From contig CAJUSI010000008.1 in the NCBI GenBank assembly GCA_910589035.1, positions 1 through 43,509 of the forward strand: DNA of 43,509 nt. Reading direction: 5' to 3'. This DNA is from an uncultured Acetatifactor sp. GTDB taxonomy: Bacteria; Bacillota; Clostridia; Lachnospirales; Lachnospiraceae. The notes below the pieces were generated by a model, which made no database searches, was not told where the DNA came from, and was given only the letters and a program-made list of their open reading frames with translations. A program made the translations under genes and the position numbers. This document shows positions 7,192-16,167 of the stretch, in pieces (position 1 is the stretch's first letter; every line of letters begins with the position of its first letter).

Positions 7192-8166
7192 TTACAGAAC
7201 ACCGTTTTCTAAAAATACAATTTTCCTGTGCAGTTTCTCTCTCAGCCTAACCATCCAATCTGGTTCATTCGGGTATTCCTCGTCAATGCAGCGAATTAAC
7301 CTTGCATAAGAATATAAATTACAGAACCTTCGCATCAGCTTTAACTTTTCAGCATAATCTGGTTCTAACATTTTTACGCTTTGATACCCCCGCAGGAAAG
7401 AAGCTTTTGTGATTGATTTCCTGTCTGCCGGAATATTCTCCAGCAATGCATCCAGAGCCTGCTCCAAATCCAGCAAAAAGAAGTGATACATACCATCTTC
7501 AAAGTCAATTACTGTGCAGCATTGCCTGGTTTCATCCCAAAATACGTTATCCGGCTCAAAATCGTAATGAACCAATCCAAAAGAATCTTTTGTCTGAGGA
7601 AGCATATCCAACGCCTGCTGTACTTCCGCCAACTCAACCAGCATTTTGTTGGGGGCATGGTATGTTTCAAGCGTTTTCCCAATCCACAGCAGGACATCAC
7701 GATATGTCCATTTTCTGATTTCCGGAGAATATTCGGCAGATAACATATGAAGCTGTCCAAGAGCCTTTCCATACGCATACACAATAGATTCGTTACACTC
7801 GGTATCTTCGATCGGAATTCCGTCAATCCCCTTAAAAACACTGGCATAATATTTTCCCCAAACGGAATCAAGCGTTATGACAAGTTCACCTGAATTGGAT
7901 GTAACCGGAATTACGGCAGGATAGCTCCTGCTTTGCAGATAACACAAAAAGTCCAATTCACCTTTTAGATTGTCTTCCATTTTCTCCGTCGCAGGAGATA
8001 AACGCAGAAAACGCATATTTCCCTGCCATAAGAAAGGATAAACCGCATTTGATGAAATTCTGAAATGCTGCAGGCAATCACCAAGAGTCTCTGTATCATA
8101 TTCCCAATTTTTCAATGCATACTTTGCAAGGTCATAGTTTTCATATAAATATTTTAATTTCAGCAT
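7192..8166 (-). CDS. APH-like phosphotransferase
   Basis: A 324-residue protein of the aminoglycoside/choline kinase (APH) fold, using ATP or GTP to phosphorylate a small-molecule hydroxyl. The catalytic loop is HYDFEPDN at residues 200-207 (H200, D202, N207: the HxDxxxxN Brenner motif). The metal-binding aspartate D221 is in TVIDFEDG. The N-terminal lobe (FLWQGNMRFLRLSP) carries the nucleotide-binding strands but no recognised resistance-family signature. The ATG at 8164-8166 has AGGA 6 bases upstream. The gene is AT-rich compared with the flanking GC-rich genes and sits behind a tiny ORF and promoter of its own. Drug resistance is possible, but many such kinases are metabolic; the substrate is unknown. 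Confidence 0.85.
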   Translation of the reverse strand: MLKLKYLYENYDLAKYALKNWEYDTETLGDCLQHFRISSNAVYPFLWQGNMRFLRLSPATEKMEDNLKGELDFLCYLQSRSYPAVIPVTSNSGELVITLDSVWGKYYASVFKGIDGIPIEDTECNESIVYAYGKALGQLHMLSAEYSPEIRKWTYRDVLLWIGKTLETYHAPNKMLVELAEVQQALDMLPQTKDSFGLVHYDFEPDNVFWDETRQCCTVIDFEDGMYHFFLLDLEQALDALLENIPADRKSITKASFLRGYQSVKMLEPDYAEKLKLMRRFCNLYSYARLIRCIDEEYPNEPDWMVRLREKLHRKIVFLENGVL

Positions 8167-8199
8167 ATAAGTCCTTTCTGAAGCACTGGCTTCTATCCG

Positions 8200-8265
8200 T
8201 TAATATAAATTCACCTCATATATTTCGGATTTATCACGACTCATATTCTTCTGATATGCTTTCAT
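8200..8265 (-). CDS. 21-codon leader-like ORF upstream of the phosphotransferase
   Basis: The sequence MKAYQKNMSRDKSEIYEVNLY and a TAA stop are preceded by GAGGAGG with 8-base spacing to the ATG (8263-8265). It lies between a near-consensus promoter (8323-8351) and the phosphotransferase start, 33 bases before it. It could be a regulatory leader peptide, a small protein or the worn start of a lost gene. No stem-loop attenuator is evident in the short gap. Translation looks likely; the role is unknown. Confidence 0.5.
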   Translation of the reverse strand: MKAYQKNMSRDKSEIYEVNLY

Positions 8266-8322
8266 GTCAATCGCCTCCTCTCGATAACAATGTACTGCAG
8301 CTTATTTTAATGTATCAACATG

Positions 8323-8351
8323 ATTATACCCTAAAAAACAGGGCATAGCAA
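8323..8351 (-). promoter_or_regulatory. Promoter for the small ORF and phosphotransferase
   Basis: TTGCTA (8351-8346), a 17-base spacer and a perfect TATAAT (8328-8323) on the minus strand. The spacer itself holds a CCCT-T6-AGGG inverted repeat. The start would be near 8316, giving a 50-base leader before the small ORF. Confidence 0.65.
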
Positions 8352-8502
8352 CCGCCACACCCCACATTTTTTATCGTTCCAGCGACTTCTCGATTTTTTG
8401 TTTCTGTCCTTTCAGATTTTGGTTCTCATACAGATTATTTCTCTTTTCAGAATTGATTCATTCGCTTCAACTGCGCCCGTACTCCCTCCTGACAATTCTG
8501 CG

Positions 8503-8586
8503 CCCAGCCCCCATCTACCTCCTGCCATAATCGAAATCACATTGATCCAGGAACGCCCTGGCCATCAGCGTCGTGCCGATCTGATT
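8503..8586 (-). pseudogene. Detached 84-bp copy of the SGNH hydrolase 3' end
   Basis: This stretch matches 16225-16308 at 81 of 84 positions. On the minus strand it encodes NQIGTTLMARAFLDQCDFDY-GRR-stop, the exact C-terminus of the SGNH hydrolase at 16237-16893. The match ends at 8586 (CTGATT), inside the hsdR stop codon (8585-8587). The other end of the match is CCCAGC at 8503. It forms a direct repeat bracketing the restriction-modification island. Confidence 0.9.
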
Positions 8587-11500
8587 ATTTCAGCAGACAA
8601 GACTCCGATGTTCCGCTATTACCTTCTTCATACTGTGTCCGAGCTTCCGCCACCATAGACAAATTCTGCGGTATTTCATATATATAAGCACCTGTCGCAT
8701 CCAAAGCCTTTATGTCCTTCTTCCTCATCTCCCGATACACAACCTCCGCCAGCGCGCTCATGATCGCATTATACTTAACCGTATCCTCGAACAAGCTCTG
8801 ATAGGATTCCTGTGCCTCCATATATCCGTCCTGTGCTGCCGCACCAAACGCTTTAGGGAAAATGCTTTCAACAAAAATCTGCGGATCAGAGGACTGTGCC
8901 ATCTTTTTCAACTTCTTATCGGAAAGCAGTTTATCTCGGAGTGCCGACAGAATAACCTTGTCCCCCTCCGTAAAATTACCCTTAAATTTCTCATTGATTT
9001 TCGCAATCACTTCGTCCAAAGGCGTTTTTTCATCCATGCCTTTCACGCCTTTGTGCTTGGCAGGCACATATGCGCTCTTTGTTTCTTCCAGAGCAATTTC
9101 ACCCTGAAATGTCTTTTGCAGTTTGTAATATTCCAGCTTCAGTTTACCTTCCAAGTCAATCAGTTCTACAGGGTCTTTCGGTAATAAACCGATTAAGTAG
9201 GAGCAAAATACATATTCCTTCTGTAACTCCTTATCAAACATCCGAAGAATCTGCGATATATAGCTATACCATTTCATCAGATTGCGAACCAGTCTGCGGA
9301 ATTGGTATCTTTCGTTCTGCGTCTTTTTATTGTAACGGTTGGAAACAGGAAGCAAAATACTGCTCATTCGCCCCATTGCCCTGTCATCCTGTCTGCCTTT
9401 TTTATAATACTCGTCTGTAAAAGCTTTGATATCCTCATCTGAGTATATACCATACGCCCGCAATTCCCGTTGTGTCTGATACAATAAGTCCGCGTTTACT
9501 TCTTCCTGCAGGAAAGTTTCCTGGTAAAACGGCTGAAATGCGTCCTTTATATCCTCTGCCTTGTTCACAAAATCCAGCACAAAAGTATCTGTCTTGCCCT
9601 CGCAGGTGCGGTTCAGCCGGGATAAGGTCTGCACTGCTTTTACATTCTTTAACTTCTTGTCCACAATCATCGTATGCAAAAGCGGCTCATCAAACCCTGT
9701 CTGATACTTTTCCGCTACAACCAGCACATTAAAACTGTCATGGAACTCCGCCTTGGTCTGATTCTCTGAAATATGCGAACCGTCTTTGCGCACATTCAGC
9801 TTTGATTCCGTGTATTCCTCTCCCTTATCGCCAATCGAACCGGAAAAAGCCACCAGAATATCCACATCGTCATATTTCTTCTCTTCAATGTATCGTTTGA
9901 TTTCGTGGTAATAGCGGACAGCAGCCAGTCTTGAGGATGTGATCACCATCATCTTTCCTTTGCCGTCAATCTTATGTCTTGTGGTACTCTTAAATGTCTC
10001 TACAATAATCTGTGATTTCTGGCTGATATTATAAGGGTGCAGTTCCTGATATTTACGGATAACCTTTGCCGCTCTGCTGGACGGAACATCCGGATTGTCT
10101 GTCATGGTCTTCGCAATTCTAAAGCAGGTATTGTAGGTCATATAATTTTGAAGGACATCAAGAATAAACTCCTCCTCAATCGCCTGCCTCATGCTGTATA
10201 TATGGAACGGATGGAAAGAACCATCCTCCTGCTCCTGTCCAAACATTTCCAGCGTGGTCGCTTTTGGCGTTGCAGTAAATGCAAAAAAGGATAGATTCTT
10301 ATGCTTTCCCTGAGCAATCATTTCTTTTACAAGCCTGTCCTCCGGATCAACTTCTTCCTCCGCCAGGCCTTCACGCTCCGCATACTCCCGCAGGGCTTCT
10401 TCCGTATCTGCCAGCGCAGTCTTTAATTTAAGGGCTGAACTGCCTGTTTGGGAAGAATGCGCCTCATCTACAATCACCGCAAAGCACCTTCCATTAGCTC
10501 TATTGACTTCTGTATAAATTACCGGAAACTTTTGCAGAGTCGTAACAATAATACGCACACCGTCATTGATTGCCCTTTTCAAATCCTGAGAATTTTTATC
10601 CTCACCTATGGTTTCTATGGCGCCCAACTTATGGTCGAATCCTGAAATTGTCTCCTGAAGCTGTGCGTCCAATACAGTGCGGTCTGTCACAACGATTACA
10701 CTGGAAAATATGGGCTTATTGTTCTCATTGAAAAGCGAGGCAAGGCGGTATGCTGTCCATGCAATCGAATTGGATTTGCCGGAACCGGCGCTATGTTGAA
10801 TAAGGTAATTCTTACCTGCCCCATTTTGCCGTACATCTGTCACAAGCCTTCGAACAACATCTAACTGATGATAGCGTGGGAATATCAATGTTTTGTTTTT
10901 CTGCAGATGGATAAACTTCTGGATAATATCCAGCATACTGTCTTTCTGAAATATATTTTCCCAAAGATATGCCGTGGGATATCCGTCCGGATTGGGCGGA
11001 TTACCCGCACCGCCATCAGAACCTGCCCCATTAGAGCCTTGATTAAAAGGTAAGAAACAGGTGTCTTTTCCTGCCAGTTTTGTTGTCATCCAGACTTCCG
11101 TATGGTCTACGCAAAAATATGCTAAAATTCTCTTATTAAACTGAAAACATATCTCTCGCGGGTCTCTGTCGTACATCCATTGGGTCCTGGCATGATCCAC
11201 ATTCTGCCCTGTGTACTGATTCTTCAATTCAAAAGCAAACACAGGAATACCATTTACCACAAGCACCATGTCCACAGATTTTTTGGTATCCGCAGAATAA
11301 TACCATTGCCGATAACACTCAACTTCATTTTCTGCATACTGCATCCCTGCCGTATCGTTCAATGCAGACTCCGGCTTAAAATAGCAGACTTTAAAGGTAG
11401 TGCCTCTGTGCTTGAATCCGTTTCGCAGGACGTGCAGCACTCCGTCCATATCACAGGCATTATGAAAAGCAACACAGAATTTGCGTACTGGGTCTATGTT

Positions 11501-11689
11501 ATTCTGTCGTTCAAATACCGCCCACTCCCTCGGTTGGGTGCGTTTTATAAAAGAAATCAGTTTATCCGGATATAAACCCAGCTTCGGGCTGTATGCTCCA
11601 TTTCCCTTTGTATATCTGCTTTCAGCTGATACAAGAAAAGCCTCAATATCTGATTCAAACTGCTTTTCTGTGGTAACTGTTATCCCCAT
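8585..11689 (-). CDS. hsdR: Type I restriction enzyme, R (motor/nuclease) subunit
   Basis: A 1034-residue restriction subunit that, with HsdM and HsdS, translocates DNA using ATP and cuts unmodified DNA. The N-terminal PD-(D/E)XK nuclease is D140...E154-L-K156 (FAFELKNQ). The SF2 motor has Walker A AGSGKS (301-306), DEAH (408-411), motif III FTATP, motif V EKYQTGFD and motif VI QTLSRLNRTCEGK. Length is normal for the family. The ATG at 11687-11689 has GGAGGAAG upstream; the longer frame to 11830 was rejected because it lacks a site and adds an unlike N-terminus. It lies downstream of hsdS, separated by a toxin-like pair. Its stop codon coincides with the edge of the duplicated SGNH tail, so the last codons may have been altered by the rearrangement. 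Confidence 0.96.
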   Translation of the reverse strand: MGITVTTEKQFESDIEAFLVSAESRYTKGNGAYSPKLGLYPDKLISFIKRTQPREWAVFERQNNIDPVRKFCVAFHNACDMDGVLHVLRNGFKHRGTTFKVCYFKPESALNDTAGMQYAENEVECYRQWYYSADTKKSVDMVLVVNGIPVFAFELKNQYTGQNVDHARTQWMYDRDPREICFQFNKRILAYFCVDHTEVWMTTKLAGKDTCFLPFNQGSNGAGSDGGAGNPPNPDGYPTAYLWENIFQKDSMLDIIQKFIHLQKNKTLIFPRYHQLDVVRRLVTDVRQNGAGKNYLIQHSAGSGKSNSIAWTAYRLASLFNENNKPIFSSVIVVTDRTVLDAQLQETISGFDHKLGAIETIGEDKNSQDLKRAINDGVRIIVTTLQKFPVIYTEVNRANGRCFAVIVDEAHSSQTGSSALKLKTALADTEEALREYAEREGLAEEEVDPEDRLVKEMIAQGKHKNLSFFAFTATPKATTLEMFGQEQEDGSFHPFHIYSMRQAIEEEFILDVLQNYMTYNTCFRIAKTMTDNPDVPSSRAAKVIRKYQELHPYNISQKSQIIVETFKSTTRHKIDGKGKMMVITSSRLAAVRYYHEIKRYIEEKKYDDVDILVAFSGSIGDKGEEYTESKLNVRKDGSHISENQTKAEFHDSFNVLVVAEKYQTGFDEPLLHTMIVDKKLKNVKAVQTLSRLNRTCEGKTDTFVLDFVNKAEDIKDAFQPFYQETFLQEEVNADLLYQTQRELRAYGIYSDEDIKAFTDEYYKKGRQDDRAMGRMSSILLPVSNRYNKKTQNERYQFRRLVRNLMKWYSYISQILRMFDKELQKEYVFCSYLIGLLPKDPVELIDLEGKLKLEYYKLQKTFQGEIALEETKSAYVPAKHKGVKGMDEKTPLDEVIAKINEKFKGNFTEGDKVILSALRDKLLSDKKLKKMAQSSDPQIFVESIFPKAFGAAAQDGYMEAQESYQSLFEDTVKYNAIMSALAEVVYREMRKKDIKALDATGAYIYEIPQNLSMVAEARTQYEEGNSGTSESCLLK

Positions 11690-11769
11690 GCTTCTTCCTC
11701 CGTAAATCGCTTTCCCATAAGATTGCTGCATGTAGCGACTTTTCCCCTTTTTACTCTCACGAATATTAA

Positions 11770-12375
11770 CTACTCTATTATCTGATTCAAATTTTTTCTT
11801 TCCATATCCGAAATATCCGTCAAAGCGCATATATCTTCATAACGCCAGTCATCACATTCATCAAAAAATACCTGTCCTTTTCGTTTCTTAAATATGCGAA
11901 AAGGTCTGCTGGCAGAATTGTCATATATATGGCAAATATCGCAGACTTTGACCACCTCCTTCACCAGCGCCAACGCCTTATCATATCGCGCAATTATCTT
12001 TTCTTCCGGCACACTATGTCCACCGGATTCCACCCTTGCCCTTACACGCCATACATTAATTATGGAATCCGCTGTCAAAATATAATAGCAGCGAATAAAA
12101 TATCCCTTTTCCTTTGCTCTTTTTAATAGCTTCAAGTTCCGTTCTGTTGACAGCACTGTTTCAAAACAAAATTCCTGCATTTGTTCCAAATGCTCTTCCC
12201 GCTGCTTTTCTGCTAATTGTGCCGCTTCTAAATCAGAACATTTTAAGTATTTTTTTATTTCGTCCGCGTTAATATAGTCCATTGGCGGTTTCAATAATTG
12301 TGTAAATGTACTTTTTCCGGAACCGTTTGGGCCTGCAAAAATAACAATTTCAGGCTTCCTTTGAAATTCGCTCAC
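11770..12375 (-). CDS. Zeta-toxin-like P-loop kinase
   Basis: A 201-residue protein of the zeta toxin / AAA_33 group. Walker A is GPNGSGKSTF near residue 17, followed by INADEIKKYL (zeta-like N-x-D-E-I). FETVLS comes next, then the arginine-rich lid with GGHSVPEEKIIARY and DNSA near the end. True zeta toxins phosphorylate UDP-N-acetylglucosamine and block wall synthesis; this member may do so or may phosphorylate another target. The start is GTG (12373-12375), preceded by AGGAG with 7-base spacing, and overlaps the upstream small gene by 26 bases. This overlap is typical of a toxin-antitoxin pair. It is nested between hsdS and hsdR. Confidence 0.82.
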   Translation of the reverse strand: MSEFQRKPEIVIFAGPNGSGKSTFTQLLKPPMDYINADEIKKYLKCSDLEAAQLAEKQREEHLEQMQEFCFETVLSTERNLKLLKRAKEKGYFIRCYYILTADSIINVWRVRARVESGGHSVPEEKIIARYDKALALVKEVVKVCDICHIYDNSASRPFRIFKKRKGQVFFDECDDWRYEDICALTDISDMERKNLNQIIE

Positions 12376-12571
12376 TATAACGCTCCTTTCGCATCCTTCT
12401 TCCCACCTCTATTCGAGTCCCGTCCTCATTTTCCTGATATATGATCTGGCTTTCCCTGTCATATATCACCACCGGAACCCCTAATGCCCTGTTTTTCTCT
12501 AACTCAATTCTTACTGCCTCATTTGCTCGCTTAATAACTGCTTCATCTGGAATATAGTCTTCTCGTTTCAT
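12350..12571 (-). CDS. Small antitoxin-like partner of the zeta-like gene
   Basis: A 73-residue charged protein. The N-terminal half is a helix rich in A/R/E/K (IKRANEAVRIELEKNRALG). The middle is VPVVIYDRESQIIYQENEDG and the tail is basic (RMRKERYSERI). The ATG at 12569-12571 has GGGAG 7 bases upstream. It overlaps the zeta-like gene and is translated just before it, the usual antitoxin-first order. It contains no recognised DNA-binding motif. Small genes of this type next to zeta-like kinases are familiar in Clostridia. The antitoxin role is inferred from context. Confidence 0.65.
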   Translation of the reverse strand: MKREDYIPDEAVIKRANEAVRIELEKNRALGVPVVIYDRESQIIYQENEDGTRIEVGRRMRKERYSERISKEA

Positions 12572-12728
12572 GGTATGCTCCCTTCTTTTCCGATCATCTG
12601 TTTCATAGTATACACTATGCTTCTTTTACGTCGTTTTCATTTCGCACTCAATTTATCCACAAGCTGTGGACGAATCTGGTTATAAACTGGTACAATATTC
12701 ATATATTTTAAATTCATTTTGGAGAAAT

Positions 12729-14033
12729 TTATACCTCCTTTTTCCCTGTCACATATTCGTAAATCAAAGATTTTTTATAATTTTCTATCTCAGAGAGATA
12801 CTGCTCTTTCTTGGCAATAAGTTCATCTATCGCTGAACATTTTCTGTCAAGATAACTTGCTATCTCTTTCTGTTCTTCATAACCTGGCACAGTAATGGAA
12901 AAATTCAGGAACTTATCTGCCTGTAATCTCCATCTGCCTAACCCGCTTACTCCTTGCCCTAATCCATAGAAAATACGGTTTGTATAACACATCTGCATCA
13001 AATATAAATAGTATTGACCACAATAACTATCCTTATCAATCAATCCAAATACTCTATAATCGGGGCTTGTTACACCTTCATATTTGGAAACATCCACCCA
13101 TCCAGTCAATAGATCCATATGATTCATCGCAAAATCGCCTATATGTACCAGTTGATAATTGCTATAGTTCTCAGCTAACTGCCCTTCATTTTTAGATAAA
13201 TCTTTTGGCTTAATTCCTTTTTGCGTTATAGATAATACCGTATACCCTTCTTCTCCTGCTATATCTTTTTGAATTTTGAAAATATATTTAATCTTTCTCA
13301 TTTCCCAGTCACTTGGAATCTGTCCGAACCATGTACTTTGACTATCCTTCATTTCCCTGTTATCTCTTACTCCTCTGGTAACAGCCTGTGTAATGACGGC
13401 TTGCTTTAGCTTTTTGTATTCATCTATACTTGCACGAGTTTTTTCAAGCACGTTATCAAGCTCTAAACATATAATATCAAGATACTTGACAATCCTATAC
13501 TGTTCTTGAAGAGTTGGCTCTGGAACAATTAAATTTGCTATATGCATTGAATTTATATTTCCTATACCAGAGGTAGTGTTTTGCATATATGTAAACTGTG
13601 ATCTAGATATATCCGAATTAAGTATATACCAATAATATTTTGCAGAAACAGTTTTTGATAATCTAATTCTCTGAATAAAATTAGAATAATAACACTGTTC
13701 TTTTTCAATAACATCGTCTACAATAGTGGTTTTACCAATATGCAAATTACTACCACTTGATTTTGTTATAAGCAAATCATTCTTCTTACACAGGTAATAT
13801 ATTTTATTAGATATTTTACTCAAATCTCTTTTTGCAGGAGATACTATATCCCATTTGCCATCAACAGTTTGTTCAGTTGAACGCAAAACGGTTTCTCCAT
13901 TATCATCTACTGAATCATCTCCCCATATTCCACCATCATTTTGTGTTATAATGTTCTTAAAAAAATGACAAGTCCACTCTTTCGGTATCTCCCCAATCCA
14001 CTCACTCCCGCTATCCTCCATCTCCCTGGCCAT
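12729..14033 (-). CDS. hsdS: Type I restriction-modification specificity subunit
   Basis: A 434-residue subunit that reads the bipartite DNA target for both methylation and cleavage. It has two target-recognition domains, each opening with the W-x-G-x-I-P-x-x-W signature (EWIGEIPKEW near residue 11; TWFGQIPSDW near residue 235). Each is followed by a conserved helical spacer (EEQKEIASYLDRKCSAIDEL in the second half; EQYRIVKYLD in the first). Length is normal. The ATG is 2 bases after the hsdM stop, so the pair is translationally coupled. The first TRD is AT-rich and differs in composition from the rest, as usual for exchangeable TRDs. The target sequence cannot be deduced. Confidence 0.95.
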   Translation of the reverse strand: MAREMEDSGSEWIGEIPKEWTCHFFKNIITQNDGGIWGDDSVDDNGETVLRSTEQTVDGKWDIVSPAKRDLSKISNKIYYLCKKNDLLITKSSGSNLHIGKTTIVDDVIEKEQCYYSNFIQRIRLSKTVSAKYYWYILNSDISRSQFTYMQNTTSGIGNINSMHIANLIVPEPTLQEQYRIVKYLDIICLELDNVLEKTRASIDEYKKLKQAVITQAVTRGVRDNREMKDSQSTWFGQIPSDWEMRKIKYIFKIQKDIAGEEGYTVLSITQKGIKPKDLSKNEGQLAENYSNYQLVHIGDFAMNHMDLLTGWVDVSKYEGVTSPDYRVFGLIDKDSYCGQYYLYLMQMCYTNRIFYGLGQGVSGLGRWRLQADKFLNFSITVPGYEEQKEIASYLDRKCSAIDELIAKKEQYLSEIENYKKSLIYEYVTGKKEV

Positions 14034-14035
14034 AC

Positions 14036-15790
14036 CTATTTCTCCCCCGCAAACAGCTTCTCCAAAGAAGCTGAAATATCAGCCTCCAATACATGAATCC
14101 GCGCCACAATATCCTCCACTTTTTCCGGTGCCTGATACTCATAGAAATATCTTGTCATAGGTATCTCATAGCCTACCTTTGTCTTTTTCTTATCGATCCA
14201 CGCATCCTCCGCATAAGGCAGCACTTCTCTCTCAAAATACCTGTCAATATCCTGCGTAAGCGGCACGTTCTCCGTATCGCGCAGGCTTGCATCTGCAACG
14301 GGTTTACCCTTTTTTAGGACAATCTCCCCGTTCTCATCTCTCTCAGGTCTTTCCACCACAATTTTGTTATATCCAAACTCTACTGTCTCAAATATTTTAC
14401 TCTCACAATAGATTCCGCCCTTATCTCCATACACAGCACAGTTTTTAAAAGAACCATACGCCTTTACAATCAGTTCCCGGCATTGATCCGTAATATCGTT
14501 TCTTTTCGTTCCAATGCTTTTTCTTCTGGCTTCATAGCAATGAGAGGCATCTATAAGCTGCACTTTCCCTTCCCGATATGGCGGTTTATTCTTAGAACAA
14601 ATCCAGATGTATGTACTGATTCCCGTATTCATAAACATATCCGTAGAAAGCTGTACGATACAATCCAGCCAGTCATTTTCCAAAATATATCTTCTAATCT
14701 CTGATGGACCGCTTCCTGCATCTCCTGAAAATAACGGAGAGCCATTTTGTATAATCGCCATCTTTCCATTCGGCGCAAGTTTGGAAAGCCCATTTAATAC
14801 AAACAACTGCTGTCCGTCACTGATTTTGGGAAGCCCTGGCGCAAATCTACCCTGCTCTCCTCTTGCGGCTTCCTCTTCCACCTTTTTCTGTTCCCGTTTC
14901 CAGTCAATTCCAAAAGGTGGATTGGAAATACAATAATCAAAAGTAAATCCTGCAAACCGGTCGTCCGACAGAGTATCTCCGAACCGCATATTATCCGGAT
15001 CTCCTCCGCGAATCATCATATCTGCTTTTGCTATCGCATAAGTAGACGGGTTAAACTCCTGTCCAAAGCAGGTAACTTCTATATCGCTGTTCAAATCATG
15101 GATTCTCTCCTCCATACAGGAAAGCATCTGAGATGTTCCCATCGTCATGTCATAAACTGTCATTCCGCCTGCGTCTAAATTGGCATCCACAAGCAGCAAA
15201 TCCGTCATAAGATAGATAACCCTGCTGGTAAAATGCGCTCCGGCTTCCTCTCCAAAGGACTCGGAAAAGCGGCGCACCAAGTCTTCAAAAATATAACCGC
15301 AATCCACCGCGCTGATTTTATCCGCGCCCAAATATCCTTTTTCAGAATGAAACTCTTTGATAATCAAATACAGTGTATTGCTCTCCACCATTCTTTTGAT
15401 AATATTATCAAAATCAAACTTAGACAGAACATCCTGTGCATTTGCAGAAAAACCGGCCAAATAATCTTTAAAATTTATCTCAATATTATCCGGTTCCGCC
15501 AGAAGCGTCTCAAACGTAAATTTGCTTGTATTATAAAACTGATAGCCGGATGCCCTTGTCAAAAATCCATCAATAACCGCCAAATGTTTCACTTTTTCAT
15601 ACTGCGCAAGCACCTTATCATGCGTAGGAAGTAAGCAATCATGAAATCTCTTGACCACTGTCATAGGTAAAATAACAAGTCCATATTCATGCGGCTTAAA
15701 CGGTCCCCGAAGCATATCTGCCACATTCCAAATGACAGTCGCTTTTTCTGCTATATTAATTCCAACATCACTGATTTTATTGCTGCCCAT
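14036..15790 (-). CDS. hsdM: Type I restriction-modification N6-adenine methyltransferase subunit
   Basis: A 584-residue methyltransferase that protects the host site and forms the core of the complex with HsdS. The N-terminal helical domain (NVADMLRGPFKPHEYG) is followed by motif I YDMTMGTSQM (213-222), a variant of D-x-x-x-G-T/S-G-G. FGDTL then follows, and the catalytic motif IV NPPF at 290-293. The segment HFTSRVIYLM looks one residue shorter than the usual HFTPREVI pattern, which may be a codon loss or a clade variant. The ATG at 15788-15790 has AGGAGG about 11 bases upstream. It is the first complete gene of the operon hsdM-hsdS-small gene-zeta-hsdR. Confidence 0.95.
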   Translation of the reverse strand: MGSNKISDVGINIAEKATVIWNVADMLRGPFKPHEYGLVILPMTVVKRFHDCLLPTHDKVLAQYEKVKHLAVIDGFLTRASGYQFYNTSKFTFETLLAEPDNIEINFKDYLAGFSANAQDVLSKFDFDNIIKRMVESNTLYLIIKEFHSEKGYLGADKISAVDCGYIFEDLVRRFSESFGEEAGAHFTSRVIYLMTDLLLVDANLDAGGMTVYDMTMGTSQMLSCMEERIHDLNSDIEVTCFGQEFNPSTYAIAKADMMIRGGDPDNMRFGDTLSDDRFAGFTFDYCISNPPFGIDWKREQKKVEEEAARGEQGRFAPGLPKISDGQQLFVLNGLSKLAPNGKMAIIQNGSPLFSGDAGSGPSEIRRYILENDWLDCIVQLSTDMFMNTGISTYIWICSKNKPPYREGKVQLIDASHCYEARRKSIGTKRNDITDQCRELIVKAYGSFKNCAVYGDKGGIYCESKIFETVEFGYNKIVVERPERDENGEIVLKKGKPVADASLRDTENVPLTQDIDRYFEREVLPYAEDAWIDKKKTKVGYEIPMTRYFYEYQAPEKVEDIVARIHVLEADISASLEKLFAGEK

Positions 15791-15861
15791 CCCTATTAGT
15801 CCTCCTTGTTTTCCGAAGGAAATACATTTTCGCTATAGTGCCGGAACTTAACCCCGTACTT

Positions 15862-15933
15862 TTACATAAACCACCCTTTTTTCATGCCCTTATCGATCAA
15901 TAACATCCATAATCCGTTATAACTGATTGCCAT
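15862..15933 (-). pseudogene. Truncated XRE/HTH regulator ahead of hsdM
   Basis: Reads MAISYNGLWMLLIDKGMKKGWFM and then TAA. The pattern M-A-I-S-Y-N-x-L-W-x-L-L-I-D-K-x-M-x-K is the first helix of a well-known small XRE-type HTH family of Firmicutes (about 70 residues). The recognition helix and the rest are missing. Such regulators often precede hsdM, so the operon may have lost its control protein. Alternatively, the 23-codon ORF now acts as a leader. The ribosome site (AAGAAG) is weak. Confidence 0.55.
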
Positions 15934-15980
15934 AAGTTCTTCTTGCTTTCGGCCAATCAGCGTTTAATAATGTATTTTAA

Positions 15981-16009
15981 ATCATAACATCATTTTACCA
16001 AATATGCAA
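15981..16009 (-). promoter_or_regulatory. Probable promoter of the hsd operon
   Basis: TTGCAT (16009-16004), 17-base spacer, TATGAT (15986-15981) on the minus strand, in a very AT-rich stretch about 48 bases before the truncated HTH ORF and 190 bases before hsdM. Several other AT-rich -10-like hexamers exist nearby, so the exact pair is uncertain. Confidence 0.45.
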
Positions 16010-16030
16010 TTTCGAAATTCAAATAGCCTC

Positions 16031-16141
16031 TTAGCTCAGCTGATACAGATTCTCCTGAAGGAGAAAAATTTCAAAGAACTACAGGCAGTGTCCGGTAGCC
16101 ACGAAAAACGCCATGAACTGTACAAGCAGTACGGCATCTGA
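16031..16141 (+). pseudogene. C-terminal remnant of Rpn-family nuclease, copy 2
   Basis: Encodes LAQLIQILLKEKNFKELQAV and SGSHEKRHELYKQYGI-stop, aligning residue by residue with the last 36 codons of the gene at 43001-43366 and with copy 1 at 2088-2340. Everything upstream of LAQL is missing, and the match begins sharply where the AT-rich island ends. It marks the right-hand boundary of the restriction-modification island. Confidence 0.85.
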
Positions 16142-16167
16142 AACATAACCTGCGACGGCTATAAAAA

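Noticed and set aside
14036..15790. HsdM motif I variant (MTMGTSQM) as evidence of a dead methyltransferase
   Set aside because: As far as I recall, this variant is normal in a large Firmicutes HsdM clade, and the NPPF motif and overall length are intact, so I treat the enzyme as active.
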